From assembly GCA_904063045.1 (NCBI GenBank), contig CAJFCJ010000028.1, positions 811,230 through 875,229 on the forward strand: DNA of 64,000 bases. Reading direction: 5' to 3'. Shown here in pieces: positions 37,863 through 50,100 of the stretch. The stretch's first letter is position 1, and each line of letters opens with the position of its first letter. The notes under the pieces are model-generated. The model worked only from the letters and a program-made list of their open reading frames with translations, ran no database searches and was not told where the DNA came from. The position numbers and the translations under genes were made by a program. The stretch comes from Dimorphilus gyrociliatus (lineage: Eukaryota; Annelida; Polychaeta; Dinophilidae).

Positions 37863-38110
37863 GATTGTTGAGGAGGCAAGTAGGATAGAGAATAGAGATA
37901 GAAGAGCGGGAAATGTATAGATAGAAATTTAAGAGAGAATTTTACTTGGTCGAAAACTTGAGATGAAATGACAAACATCTGCGCAGCATCGCCAAAGTTC
38001 GAGTCAAGCCAAACTTGACAGACGTAGTCTAAAAAAAAGTGAAATTTAATACGCTATACTGCCGCGCGACCTACTCACAGTGAGAGTAATGACATACGAT
38101 AGCAAACGCG
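37863..38110 (-). promoter_or_regulatory. Putative promoter and leader of the three-finger gene
   Basis: GC-richer than the flanks. It holds AATGACAAAC at 37967-37976 (a 10-mer repeated in tsh intron 1), TGACAG at 38016-38021 and a GCGCAGC patch. No start site was determined. Confidence 0.35.
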
Positions 38111-38228
38111 CCTTTTTCCCTATTTTTCAGGTCCGATAAAACCTTATCGCTTGGATAAAGCTGAAAAAGGGACTTTTTCGCCTAAGGTATAAAACTGTTG
38201 TAGAATGAGCGACTAGGGGAGAAGGGAG

Positions 38229-38229
38229 C

Positions 38230-38270
<41 letters not shown>
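38229..38270. repeat. GA microsatellite
   Basis: A run of about 18 GA dinucleotides upstream of the three-finger gene. Confidence 0.85.
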
Positions 38271-38271
<1 letters not shown>

Positions 38272-40639
38272 GGATGGACGAAGACAATTATTTGATGAGA
38301 AGTTATTTCCAACAGACGAGGAGATATGATTTAAACTTTTAAGAACAAATTTCCAAAAATCCTCTTTAATCTTTCCAGTTGTAGTTAAAGTTATGGATGA
38401 TTTGTACGTGAACAGGTAGAAGTTTTTCGAAGTGGTCCGATTGTTTCGTAAAGGACACCAAGTCCGTAGGCCTACTTAAAACTGATAAGTAAAGTTTTTG
38501 AGCGGGAAAACAAGCTCCATCTATGGGATTTGGATTGTAGAATTTATATATTATATAGGGAGACAGAGCTGGAGAGACGTAGAACGAGAGAGAAGGTGAC
38601 ATCTGCCGACAATAGCTTTAAATGTATTCAAGATGTAGAAGTAAACAGTGCAAATTCAATCCTAATTGAATGTTTTCTTTTGTCCCAAATGAGCGAGGAC
38701 ACGTTGAGAAAACTTTATTAAAAATTAAAAGAGAAAATAGTAGCTTAAATTCTTAACCTTCATTCATTCATTCATTTATTTATTTGACGCTTTTTTTAGT
38801 GGAATATCTTAGAAAAAGGGCAACAGAATGACAGTGACGACGAATCCAAGGGAAATTAAATATCTGATAATTCATTAAGTTAAATTCTGCTTAAGCATTT
38901 CAGGCTTACAGTTCAATACAATTTCATTTAAAGGGAGAATTATTTTTAAATGTTTGTCAATAAAGTAATTAAGCCTATTTAAGGGAATGCAATGGCAATT
39001 TATTCATTATCCCTTTTAAAAAAAGTATTGAAAGACACTCACACACCATTTAAATTATGGGATCAGAAGATGTACTTTTAAAAGAAAATTCCAATACGTC
39101 GAATCCCTCTAAGGTAATAAAATTTTGATTTTTATGGCTTTAATTAACAGTTCTAAGAATATTCGAAGACTGATTTACCTTGTTATTGTATACATATAGT
39201 ATTTAACAGGAGGATTAAATTGTCAAAGGGGAATATCTTTCTGAATGCCATCTATTATTTAAAGATTTTGTGAAGCCTAGTTTGACAGATTTAATTATTC
39301 TGTTATATTTAGGGAACTAAAGTTAAAGTTAAGCAGTGATGCCATCTGTTAGCCTTTCAGCTGACAAAATAAAGGGACTAACGAAAAGAACGAATTACAA
39401 TCATTTACTTTTAGTGATAAATTGTTTAAAATTATCCAGAAATAGGCGTAAAATTAGCATACACTTAACAATTTTTTATTGAACTGTGAATGTGGTTTCT
39501 CCTATCAGAATTTTGAAACAAAAACCAAAAAGTTTTTTCTTCATTCTTTCAATGAAATAAACCATACAACTGGTTTTTTTTTATAAATTAAGAACCAAAT
39601 GGAGAATATGTGACGTTGAAAATTTATTGCTTGTCAACGTCAATTTTAGTAGTAGTGACATCTACTTAGAAAATTCTAAATGCATAAGATGATTTATTAT
39701 TGAACCTAGTTTACTTATTAATATAAAGTAGATACCCCTTTGTGTTATTAGACTTGTATAGCGCCTTTGATATTTATATAATTATTTGCAGATTTGCAGT
39801 TTTTATCATGTAAAATTTATGTGAACCTTTCTAATTTGCGTAAAATTTATAACAAAACTACAGCATACTGTCAGTGATAAGAGTTTGCGGTAAATTTTCC
39901 GTTTTCTCAAATTATACGAGGCCTTTCATTTCACTCATCTTCTCTTTTTTTATTATTATGAAACTATATAAAATTCCTTTAACCGATGAATTTTACGCAT
40001 TAGTTTATACGTTTGATAAATAGGTATAAATTTTCAATAAAAACACTCTAAATACCGCAATTTTCTGATTTTCTTCTTCCTGTACGATTTGTTAGAACCG
40101 ATCAGAAATGAAAGAAAAAATAGGTTAATAACTTTTCCCCTTAATTGAGTTTATAACTATTTTATAGATGAATTAGCTGACGACGATAGGTAAACTTCAA
40201 ATCTGTCAACTACAACAAAACATTTTAATAGAGAGTTGTTATAGTTAAAGTATAAATGTAGATGTATGTTGTATCAATATTGTAGAAATGTATGTTATTT
40301 GATGGGGAAAATTTGGATAAAAGAGGTGTATTCGCCTCTTATTTGGCTTTATCCTTTTGCAGTATTCTTATCTTGTTAAAAATTTTGTTACAATTAATTG
40401 AGTAACACTGTCTTATTTGTCGTCATGTTCGTTGCATCGAAGTATTTTTGTCTTGTTTGATACAGGAATTTATAAGATGTATAATGTTTTCGTTGTCTGT
40501 TTGTTTCATATATAAAATATGCGTTTGTAGGTATATTTATTCTAAGAGAAAGAAACTTATTCTACACAATTCATTCTGTCACTGGTGAAAATATGCAAAA
40601 GTTGTATACATCAATCACGTTGATTGCTCATAGGACTAC

Positions 40640-40800
40640 GTCGTAATAAAGTGTAGCGAGCCGAGTTTGGCATGTGACGCCGCGCACGTCACTACTAATT
40701 GAGCGACGTCAATAGACGTCTGACAGCTGCAGAGACGCTAGCTGTATAGTTTGATTGACGGGAAATGTTTTAAAAAGGATGGGGGTGGCGTTAGAATGAG
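40640..40800. promoter_or_regulatory. GC-rich enhancer-like island with CRE, TGACAGCTG and TGATTGACGG
   Basis: Stands out from AT-rich surroundings. In order it holds TGACGCC and CACGTCACT, two ACGTC elements (GACGTCAATAGACGTC, 40705-40720), TGACAGCTGCAGAG (40721-40734) and TGATTGACGG (40752-40761). TGACAG is the Meis/Homothorax half-site, CAGCTG an E-box and TGATTGAC-x-G the Pbx/Meis composite form. The order partly repeats at about 55.03-55.09 kb. The function is inferred from motifs only. Confidence 0.45.
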
Positions 40801-43364
40801 GTAAAAAAATAGTCTGCAAACGTTCCTTTAGAAATAGGAATATATTTTGCAGTATATTCCAAATATAAAAAACGTAATCGTTTATGAACAGTTTATCTAA
40901 GTCATTATGCAATTATGCTGCATATATATATGTACTAATATAATCTTTATAAATCTACAGATCAATATACCTACACAGAGTATTTTTATAAATACAACGT
41001 ATTATAAATATCATACTTTATCAGACAACGTATGTGTAAATATACATAAGGTATGTATTGTATATATTGGATATTATAAAGTATGCAAGCTTGTATTCAT
41101 ATAATTTTCACTCATATTTCTCAAAAATCCCTTTCTCTTTATTAAATCATAATTCATAATTTCAACTATTCATTCTTGTAAATAAACTAAGTCTTTGAAT
41201 ACTTTAAAGTTAATTATGCTGTGCTCTCTTCTGTTTCGTTTACGATTGTTATGATATTATATTCCATATACTTCTTTATAACTATATCCTTATATATATT
41301 CATTGCATGGCAATAATACAAATTTATATATATATAATCTGTAAATATATGCTCTTCTCTTCGATCTCTTCCACTTTTTACTAAGCACTGCCTGACCGGG
41401 TACTGTCTCATAAATCACCTTTCATAATGGCAATCTGACATGCCGCATCTCTATAGTATATACGGTCGAAAGTCATTTAGAAAGTACAGCTACCTTTTAT
41501 TAAATACAACGTCCTGTATCGAACTTATTTTATTCAATGTAATTTATAGAGCTTTTATGGTTTTTTCTCTCTTTCTCTTCCTTTTTCCCCTTTTTCCTTT
41601 AGGTTGTTCAGTATGAAACCTGTTTTAAATTTTAGACTAAATTTATAACCTCTTTTTTTGATATATTATACGAAATTTTACATCCAGAAATTATACTGTA
41701 GATAGTTTTTAATGCATTCTATACATACAAAACATACTTGAAAACAACACTCGCTAGAAATGTATATAATTTTACCACACTCTACTCAATATCGATGCTG
41801 TTTTACCGTCCTAAATCCTCATTATCTCTCTTTTTCATAGGCCTATTTATATAGCCAATCTTTTCCTTATAGCCTTCTCTATTATGTAGATATAGGCTTC
41901 GTTGGATTCCTATTGCTTAAATATTGTGGAAAAAATGATAAAGAGAAATAATCTTATAACAATCTTTAATAAATTGAATTTATTCGAAATTGATACGATT
42001 CAGTCTAGTGATTCAGCTGTTTTTGCACGGTTGTCTGAATTCTCTATTTATATCCTGTTTAGCCCCTCTATTTTAAATTCAATCTCGCAATTCATTATAT
42101 TTTGATAAGATTTCGAATATACTGTATATGCAGTATCATTTCATTCTTTATAAAAATTAATATAAGGAATTGTCTAACAGGATTTCGATTATTTATTTAA
42201 TCAACTAATTGAAAATAAAGAGGCACTTTTTTTTATAGAAGATATATAAAGTATATAATACTAATATATATTTATATATATAATTGTATAAATCTTATCT
42301 GTTGAACGATGATGTCGCTTTATTTGTCTCTGCGTTGTTTGTATAGTGTATAAAATCAAGTGAATTTTATATAGGGTCTACAGTTTAAACCTTGTTGTAT
42401 CTTTACTGCAAAAAATTAATCATACCTTTTTTTCTGTTAATTACATTTTGTCCTATTTTCTTTTCTTCTACATGTATTTTGCTTTTTACAGATTCTTGAC
42501 CTTTGACCACTAAGCTTATACGACTTCCTCTCGTCAAAGGAAGACGTTGTTTTCTTTTAGAAAAAGTCTACTTCTTTAGAAAATTAGAAGAAAAAAGAAC
42601 TGGATATAGAGTGAATACGAAAGATGCCTTTTGTTTATTAAAGAACAGTAAAAGGCGAATTGAATTAATTAGCAAGCGTTTTATTAAAGGAACTTACAAT
42701 TTTGTAGCGTTTGTCATTGTTCTATTTATAAACAATTAACGAACTTGTAAGTAAATGTGTCATATTGAATATTGTTGAAATTAATATGTATATTTCATAT
42801 TTATCATGCCATCTAGCGGTTAGAAATAGCTCTGGGTAGTAGTGATCCATTAGTATTATAAATGTGTAATGCTATACATATACTATGATATAAACATATA
42901 ATGTATAGATATCAATATACATGCATGGGTGGTCCAGCATTAAGCTCGCGTGTTATATAGTATATGGCTCTTATGAACATATTTTAGCTTGAAGTATGCT
43001 AATTAATGTAAATTATCCATACATAATCATATACTGTATATACATTATGAACGTAAATATTCCTTATTTACACTCCTTCAAGTGGGCTTTGTAAAAGATT
43101 CTATTTCTAATTAAAAATCGAAAGGAGACGTTAAATAGTTATTGAAAAGATGAATCTAAATTTAAAACAAAAGCTACGAAGGGTCTTCACCTGTTCTATT
43201 TAAAGACAAACGATAGAACAGAAAAGAAACAAGCGTGCAGAGAGTGAAAGAGAAGAAATAACTCATATTTTTTCTTTTGTTCTTACCTGAACGAAAGTAA
43301 AAAAAAAACGACAGATGGGGGTACAAGTCAATAATAATAGTATTTCTATGCATTTATCTATATC

Positions 43365-43640
43365 TTGTTACGAACGGGCTCGCACCTGTTTTACGTGTTA
43401 AGCACGAGTCTAAACGGAGATGGTTGTCGGAGGGGATATGATCCAACTTCAATGGATGTCATGTCAAGACAGCCTGTACCTGCGGCAAACTGGATCTCTA
43501 TCGGTTCACTTTTTAGTTGCTTTATTTCATTATTTACAGTACGGAATATTCGTTTATTTCATGAGTTATTCATTTGTAAGGAGTTTTTTTTGGTCATAAA
43601 TTCTGTTTTGTCAGGACCCGCACGGAATGGTGACTGACGG
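43365..43640. other. GC-richer block of unknown nature
   Basis: Higher G+C than its flanks, beginning GAACGGGCTCGCACC and ending GACGGCCCGCG. Open frames of about 90 codons on + and about 45 on - exist, but neither is recognisable. It may be a conserved non-coding element, a non-coding RNA exon or a decayed mobile element. Confidence 0.3.
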
Positions 43641-45015
43641 CCCGCGTGTACTCATAATTTATTAGCTTTTTTTATTATCAGCGTTTTATTCATAAATCAA
43701 AATGAAGTATGGGGTCAACTTTCGAGCTTACTATTTTATACACACCGACGATTGACTGGTACTACAGGGTTTTACTCCTCTTTCATTCCAAACCTCTTTA
43801 GTCTGGTATCTTTACTTAAAAACGAGTCTATTGAGAATATATTATTCAAATTTTGAATATTAATTAAACCATTGAAGCAGCTTGCTTTGGTCTAATAGAT
43901 GAATTGTTAAATAATTTTAGAGGTTTACAATTTATTAAAGCTTTGTAAATCTATACTGAAAAAGGTTAAGTATTAAATGGAAGGAGATAGAAATGGATAG
44001 GATCGAATAGCAGTAATAAAGAAATATCTAAACGAACAAAAATTAACCTATTACTATGCTGTTTATAGTTTTTAAACGACTTAATAACAATTTAAGATTT
44101 ATTATTGTTTTTTTTCCCCGATATTAGCCTCGATTTAACCAAAAAGATCGGCTTTATTAAGTACTTTTATCAAAGAGCTGAAATAAGGTTGGATCGTTTA
44201 ATAACATATGTTTAAAGACTTCCCCCTGACAAGCTGTTTTATTGTGGTAATTCTTAAAAATTGCAAAGTTCAAAATTACCTGTTTATAATTATTATTATT
44301 AGTATAATTAATCTATTTTAATTAAATGATTAAATAGATAAACTGTATAAATAATTTCAGTTTATTGAAGTAAGGATGATAATTAATTAGCATAAGAAAT
44401 AAGTCCTTTTAACTTTTCAATCCTAGATTCTTATCTTTGACATCTTCGTCATTATGAAAAAAGTAGGGCTTTGTTCCGTTCGCTGAATTGCGTTTCGTAT
44501 CTTATTGATAATCTGCTGATTGTTATTAACAACGTCGTTATAAGATCATTGTTTATTTTCGCCTATGTCTTGGCAAATATACGCCTACAACCCGTAACGA
44601 AATCCTTGAAGTTTGTCTTCCAAAATTAATCAATTATAGATGGTATATCCCTTTGAAGAGAGCGTAAGAACACAATTTATTATTGCGTAATAGCTACTCT
44701 TTAGAGTCCTTTTTTATCATTTGATTTATTTCGTGCATGTATTGACGATCTTAAATAGGGTGGCCGTGGGAGTAGTGTGGCCCAAAAAGATGTGTCTGAT
44801 TTAAATGGAGAGGCATATTACCTTTCAAAGGTTTAATAGACCAGAGAATAACTGTTTTTGATATTTTGGCGGCGAGTCTTTTAGGTTTCCCAAAGGGAAT
44901 TCGTTACGCAACATTTTTCCATTTATACAGATTACTATTTTGGTCTATTGTACTTTTACATTTTAAAATAGCTAGTAAAAAAATATTGATACGGATTCTT
45001 TAGACAGTTTGATTA

Positions 45016-45131
45016 AGTAGATAGATAGATAGACAAATAGGTAGACGAAGAAATACAGTAAAGAATAAAAGAACGAGATAAAGAAAGAGAGCGAGAGAGA
45101 CAGACAGACAGACAGACACATAGACAGGCAG

Positions 45132-45170
<39 letters not shown>
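45016..45170. repeat. Compound GATA/GACA/GA microsatellite
   Basis: (GATA)n, then (GACA)n, then (GA)n with interruptions, about 150 bp. It generates a spurious Ser/Leu-rich open frame on the minus strand. Confidence 0.85.
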
Positions 45171-45172
<2 letters not shown>

Positions 45173-46998
45173 ACGAAATGAGGATGGAAGTTAATCATAA
45201 AAAGAGATTCCTCTCGAAGAAATAACAAACCAAATATTAGGCCTACTTGATGTTAAAACTGCGATAATTTATTGCAATCATCTGTTGTTTTGCACTTCAT
45301 AAATAAAAATACAATTTTCTGTTTTTATAATAATTATTAAAAGCCAACAATGGCAACAACATTAAAATATTCTTTAATTTCTTTAAGATATTCCTAGAAT
45401 CAGAACTTTTAATATAAAATGATATAAATATTAATGTAGTGTTTGCAAATTATTCAACTATATTATAAATAAATTATTATAACCTTTTCTTTATAGAATC
45501 TTTTCCTGTACAATTCATTTTTAATGTCTTGTTTGTAAGTAAAGAATAAGATAACTAGGATAAATTTTTAACTAATGATCACTGGTTTATATGACAAACT
45601 TATTTTTCTAGATTACTAATGAAGATAGAGCGATAATTATTTATTAACAAGTATTATAAATTTAAACTATTAACTAAGCAGAGGGGAGACGTCGCGTTTC
45701 TTTCCTTGGACCACACACTGCGCACGTGTTCATTCTTATCTCTTTCCTTGATAAATGATAGTGAAAGGCGAGTGATGTAGGCGCGTCATAAATCTGCCAA
45801 ATGTACACTTCTAGTTGTACATTTCTTTCCACTGTGCCAACTTTTTCTTCTTTAGTTTTTATTACTTTGATTCTTACCAGAACTTCAACATTACTCTTTC
45901 TCTTTAATTCGAACATTTATCTATATATACAAAAATACGAAAATAATTTTATTTATATTAAACTTATCAAAAAGTAGCACCAGACTACGCGTTAGAAACA
46001 AGTTATTTTCAAACTTTTTGCTTTGACAAATGGGAAAGAGATCGGCGAGGCACGGATTTTAATTCTCTAGTCCATTGATTGTGAAGAAAATAAAGAAGAA
46101 TAATCTACCTGTATTAGGCTTCAAAGAAAGACAGAAAAGAGAACTATACAGGGGGTAAAAAGACATAGAGGGTGGTGAAGGTGAAGAAAGGGGTAATAGG
46201 AGAGAAAGTTTGGATAAAAAAAAGTAGTTTATTAGAAAAAGTACTAAAGGAAAAATGAGAATATACTTTTTAATAGGCTTAGATTGTGTAAACCCAAGTT
46301 ACGTGGACAGTTGTACAAGCTATTCATATTTACGTAAATATCAAATGTTCTATTTAAATTAGGAATTTAACAGTTTATTTTCAATATAAACGTGCTATGA
46401 ATAAAGTAAGAAAGAGAGAAAAAGACTAAAAAATGTCATTAAAATTGTATTAGGATTACTAAATGATTAATTAATTAATTATATTAATAAGAAGATTAAC
46501 ATAATAAGAAATAATAATAAAAAACTGACATTTTTTACTGATTTCCTATTTATTTATTTATATATCTTTACCAATAAGTTAACTAAACGTTTTCAAGCTA
46601 TAAAATATTGTAGAACTATAAAACCTACTCTATATAAAACTGTTCAATTATAAAAGGCAAGAAATGCTAAGGGAGAAAGAAGTACTATAATTAAAAAAAT
46701 ATGTGAACCTAATCAATTTATCTTACTCTTTTTTCAAAACTCCGGACACCTTTCGTTTTAGGGGTTCAACTAGCTATCAAATTCGTTTTGTGACACTTCC
46801 CTTTGTAAATGAGTGAAGGGAAGTAGTTTTTCATTAACCTTTTGAATTTTCAATGGCATTTGAAAAGCCTAACAGAAGAATTTCAATAGATGTCATTCAT
46901 TCATTTTTTTAAGTTAGAATATAATATAAAGTAGGTGTAATTTGTTATTTAAAATAAATTTGTGAATGAAACAAGAGTAAATAGAAGATCATAGTGAT

Positions 46999-47016
46999 TT
47001 TATTAATATATTTATT
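46999..47016 (-). terminator. Teashirt polyadenylation signals
   Basis: AATAAA on the minus strand at 47004-46999 and 47016-47011, about 90 nt beyond the tsh stop codon. Confidence 0.5.
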
Positions 47017-47100
47017 ATAATATAATGGCTGATATACGTACATACAGATGAACAGTATATAGATATAAATCTTTTTACACAGGATCGTTCCAGTTCGTGC

Positions 47101-50100
47101 TTATTTACTGGATAATTCAGCTGCTAGTTTGTAATAATTAGTCAATTTTTCTCCGATTTCACCTTTTCCATCCATTTTTCGTTTACCAGGTCTTACGTGA
47201 CACCTGCTTACGTGATATCTATAGGAACCTTTTGAAACGTAAGCCCTTTTGCAAACGGGGCATGTAAATTCAGAATTTTCCTTTTCAATTGGGGGAGTTT
47301 TTTCAGAGGGCGAGACAACCGTTACAATAGGGTTTACAAGTATGATATTTGGTGTTGACGAAGATGTTGTTTCGGTATTTTTAATTAATCTTTGTAAGGA
47401 GTTAAGGGGATGTTCATTGTCTTTCTGTCGAACTTCTTCATCTTCAATGTATTTCCTTTTCGGACTTGTTGAAGACGATCTCGAGCTAGGTAATGAATTT
47501 TTTGGAGTAGTTGAAAAGCTACGTTCAATAAAGCTCTGCATGGCCTTTAGAGCGCTTGGTGCGTCTTCGTCGGCAGGCTCAACCAAAGGTAAAGGGGAAG
47601 GTTTTCTCTCAATTTCAGTTTCTTGCTGTGGAGATTTTGAATTATCACGTTTGACACATTGCTGAGCGTGTGCTCCAAACTTCGAACACTCGACGTCTTG
47701 ACCACAAACTTCACAATGTAGAGTTCCTTCTTTCTTGCCAGACGATGACTTAACTTCGTGCAAGATATTAGAATAATGTTTAGTGTGCATCATATGGACC
47801 GTCAATTCTGCAAGACTACTAAACGATTCGCAACAGGTGATGCATCGAAGAATTTGTCTTGTTTGTTCAGAGCCTAAAATGATAGAAGAGAAGACAAGAA
47901 TTAATCAGTATTGACTTGAAAATCGTATATAACATGCAATAAAAATCTAACCTAGTGTTAAAAATTGATAAAAAAAAAACAACAAATGCAGCAGTTAAAT
48001 ATAAGTTGTATATTTTAAAATTGTATAATTAATGATAGCCAGCCTCTTTTATTATTTTATACTTATAATATGATAGGAGAATATACATAGGAATAAGAAA
48101 GAAACAAAAGAATGATTAACGAGTTACGGTGGATAAACTAAGGAATATTATCAATATTTATATCTGTCTTAAAGGCGGCGTTTTCCTGTTGCATACACTT
48201 GGTAATATATGATCCAAGACTATTCAAGTGCTCTCTTGTTTAATATAACATATTCTGCTCATAATTTATTGCTGATCAATCATAACAAGCCTTTAATAAG
48301 AATATTATTCTCATTTTTCACTCCTCCTCTTAAATTTTTGTATACTTATTATGTAAATTTATTCAAATCAATTCTAATTTGAGGGAATTTATCTTTTTCG
48401 CAGTCTGCGGCAAAAATTCCCTCTTGAAGAGACTTAGGTCTGATTTGCATAGATTATATTCCGAGTAAATACTTTTAACGCCAATACTTGAATATGTTGA
48501 CCGACCTTGACATTTGTTTTTACATATTAATGATAGAATATCACTGAACAAGAAAAAAAAGAGTAATTTTTTTTACCTTGACTCAACCACATGTCCTGAC
48601 CTCTGACTAGTTTTGGTAAATCTTCCGTGCCTTGGTTATTGCCATATGTCGGTTTATGTTTTGTCTTTTGCATATGGACGGTCAGATCATACAGACAATC
48701 GAAGGTGGCACCACATTGGCAAGTATAACTTGTGAATTTGTTTGCTAGAGCGAAGAACTTTGAAGGGCGAGGAGTAGGTTGGCGTAGAGGCACTGTTGAT
48801 GGTAGACAAGAACCATACAGAGCAGCATGGTAAACTTGACCGCCAAAAGAGTTTAACGTTGAATTTAAAGTTGAGGATTTAATTGGTTTTGGTTTATTAT
48901 TTTCTGCTGTCAGGAAGGCGTTTCCTCCAAATTTTTGTTCTAAGCTCTTTAAAGACGAGACAGACGAGTCATTTGCCTTTTTCTTTGTTGTTAGGTCTAA
49001 AGCCGAATTACTCTTGAGGGACAAGTCTAGAGGCTCGTCAGAAGACTCTTCGACTGTTGAAAATTTTATAAATCAATAAATAATTAGGAATGGAAATTTT
49101 TTAATTCGTATAACCAACATATTTTAATCCGTATTAGTTTATATTATACCTTTTTAAATAAAATGAATAAATTAAACTGATAAATATGCTAAATTTATAG
49201 ATTTTCTTTTTTCATTGAATCTTTAAAGAACACTGATCAACAAATGAATGTTATAGTTTATCTATAAAAATCTTTTCAACGAATTCAAGGTGTTTAATGG
49301 CTTATTTAATTAAGATAAATCGGTTATAAAATATGAATTAATTAGCAGACATTTGAAGTAAATAGAATAGAATAAAGAGATGTTTATTTCCTTTCTTCTT
49401 CTATTTACGTTTCTATCTTTTTTAACTCTTCTTATTATGTTAACAAAAAATCATGAGAAGATGAAAAACAGGATACTTATAAGTAAGAATTTATTTATTC
49501 GTACTGGTTATAGGGAGAATAAACTTTGATGTATCAATAAAAAGGCATCTGGATATATTTAACGGATGCCAAATTACAGAAACTGCTACAGCACACACAA
49601 ATCGAGATATGTTTAGTCAAATGAATATAATGTATTTACTTTAAAAAGTTGAGCCTCTTTTCCTTAACTTAACTATAAATCATGATAGTTTTCTTTTATG
49701 TTCAGTTAGACATTTTCAACTTTTATTTTTTTTTAAAAAAAAAAAGCCACTTTGAATTTGTACAATCAAAGATTTTCACTATTTCTGATGATGAAAGAAT
49801 GTAATTTTAAAATTGAATGAATCATTTTGAATACACTCAACTAAATTTAGTAGAAAAAATGTATTATTGAAAAATATCAATATCCTTTATTTCTTTTTAG
49901 CTGATAGTTTTTAAGGTCTGTTTTTCTTTAAAAATAAAAGTATTGACAAGATAATGAAATTTATGGGTGAAACATGATTCTGAACAATAGATTTTCAATG
50001 ATAAAGTTCTTTACGTAGTCAGAAAACTTTTTGTAAGTATATTTGTGTGTGATAAGAAATCAACCTTAATAAAATAGTTACTAATTGATATAGAAAAGGA

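Larger units (their letters stand above)
38271..47100. other. Intergenic stretch between the three-finger gene and teashirt
   Basis: About 8.8 kb without a supported gene. It holds three GCCATCT motifs (39247, 39341, 42808), a GC-rich regulatory-looking island (40640-40800), a GC-rich block of unknown nature (43365-43640), a compound microsatellite (45016-45170), a GC-richer patch (45680-45800) and tsh poly(A) signals near 47000. Confidence 0.5.

Noticed and set aside
45013-45228. Ser/Leu-rich minus-strand open frame
   Set aside because: Produced entirely by the GATA/GACA/GA microsatellite.
45674-45916. ATG-led minus-strand open frame of 80 codons downstream of tsh
   Set aside because: Protein-like composition and a GC-richer end, but no recognisable domain, splice partners or poly(A) context; kept only as a possibility.
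47249-47665. Plus-strand open frame of about 138 codons
   Set aside because: Exactly antisense to teashirt exon 3; no independent support.
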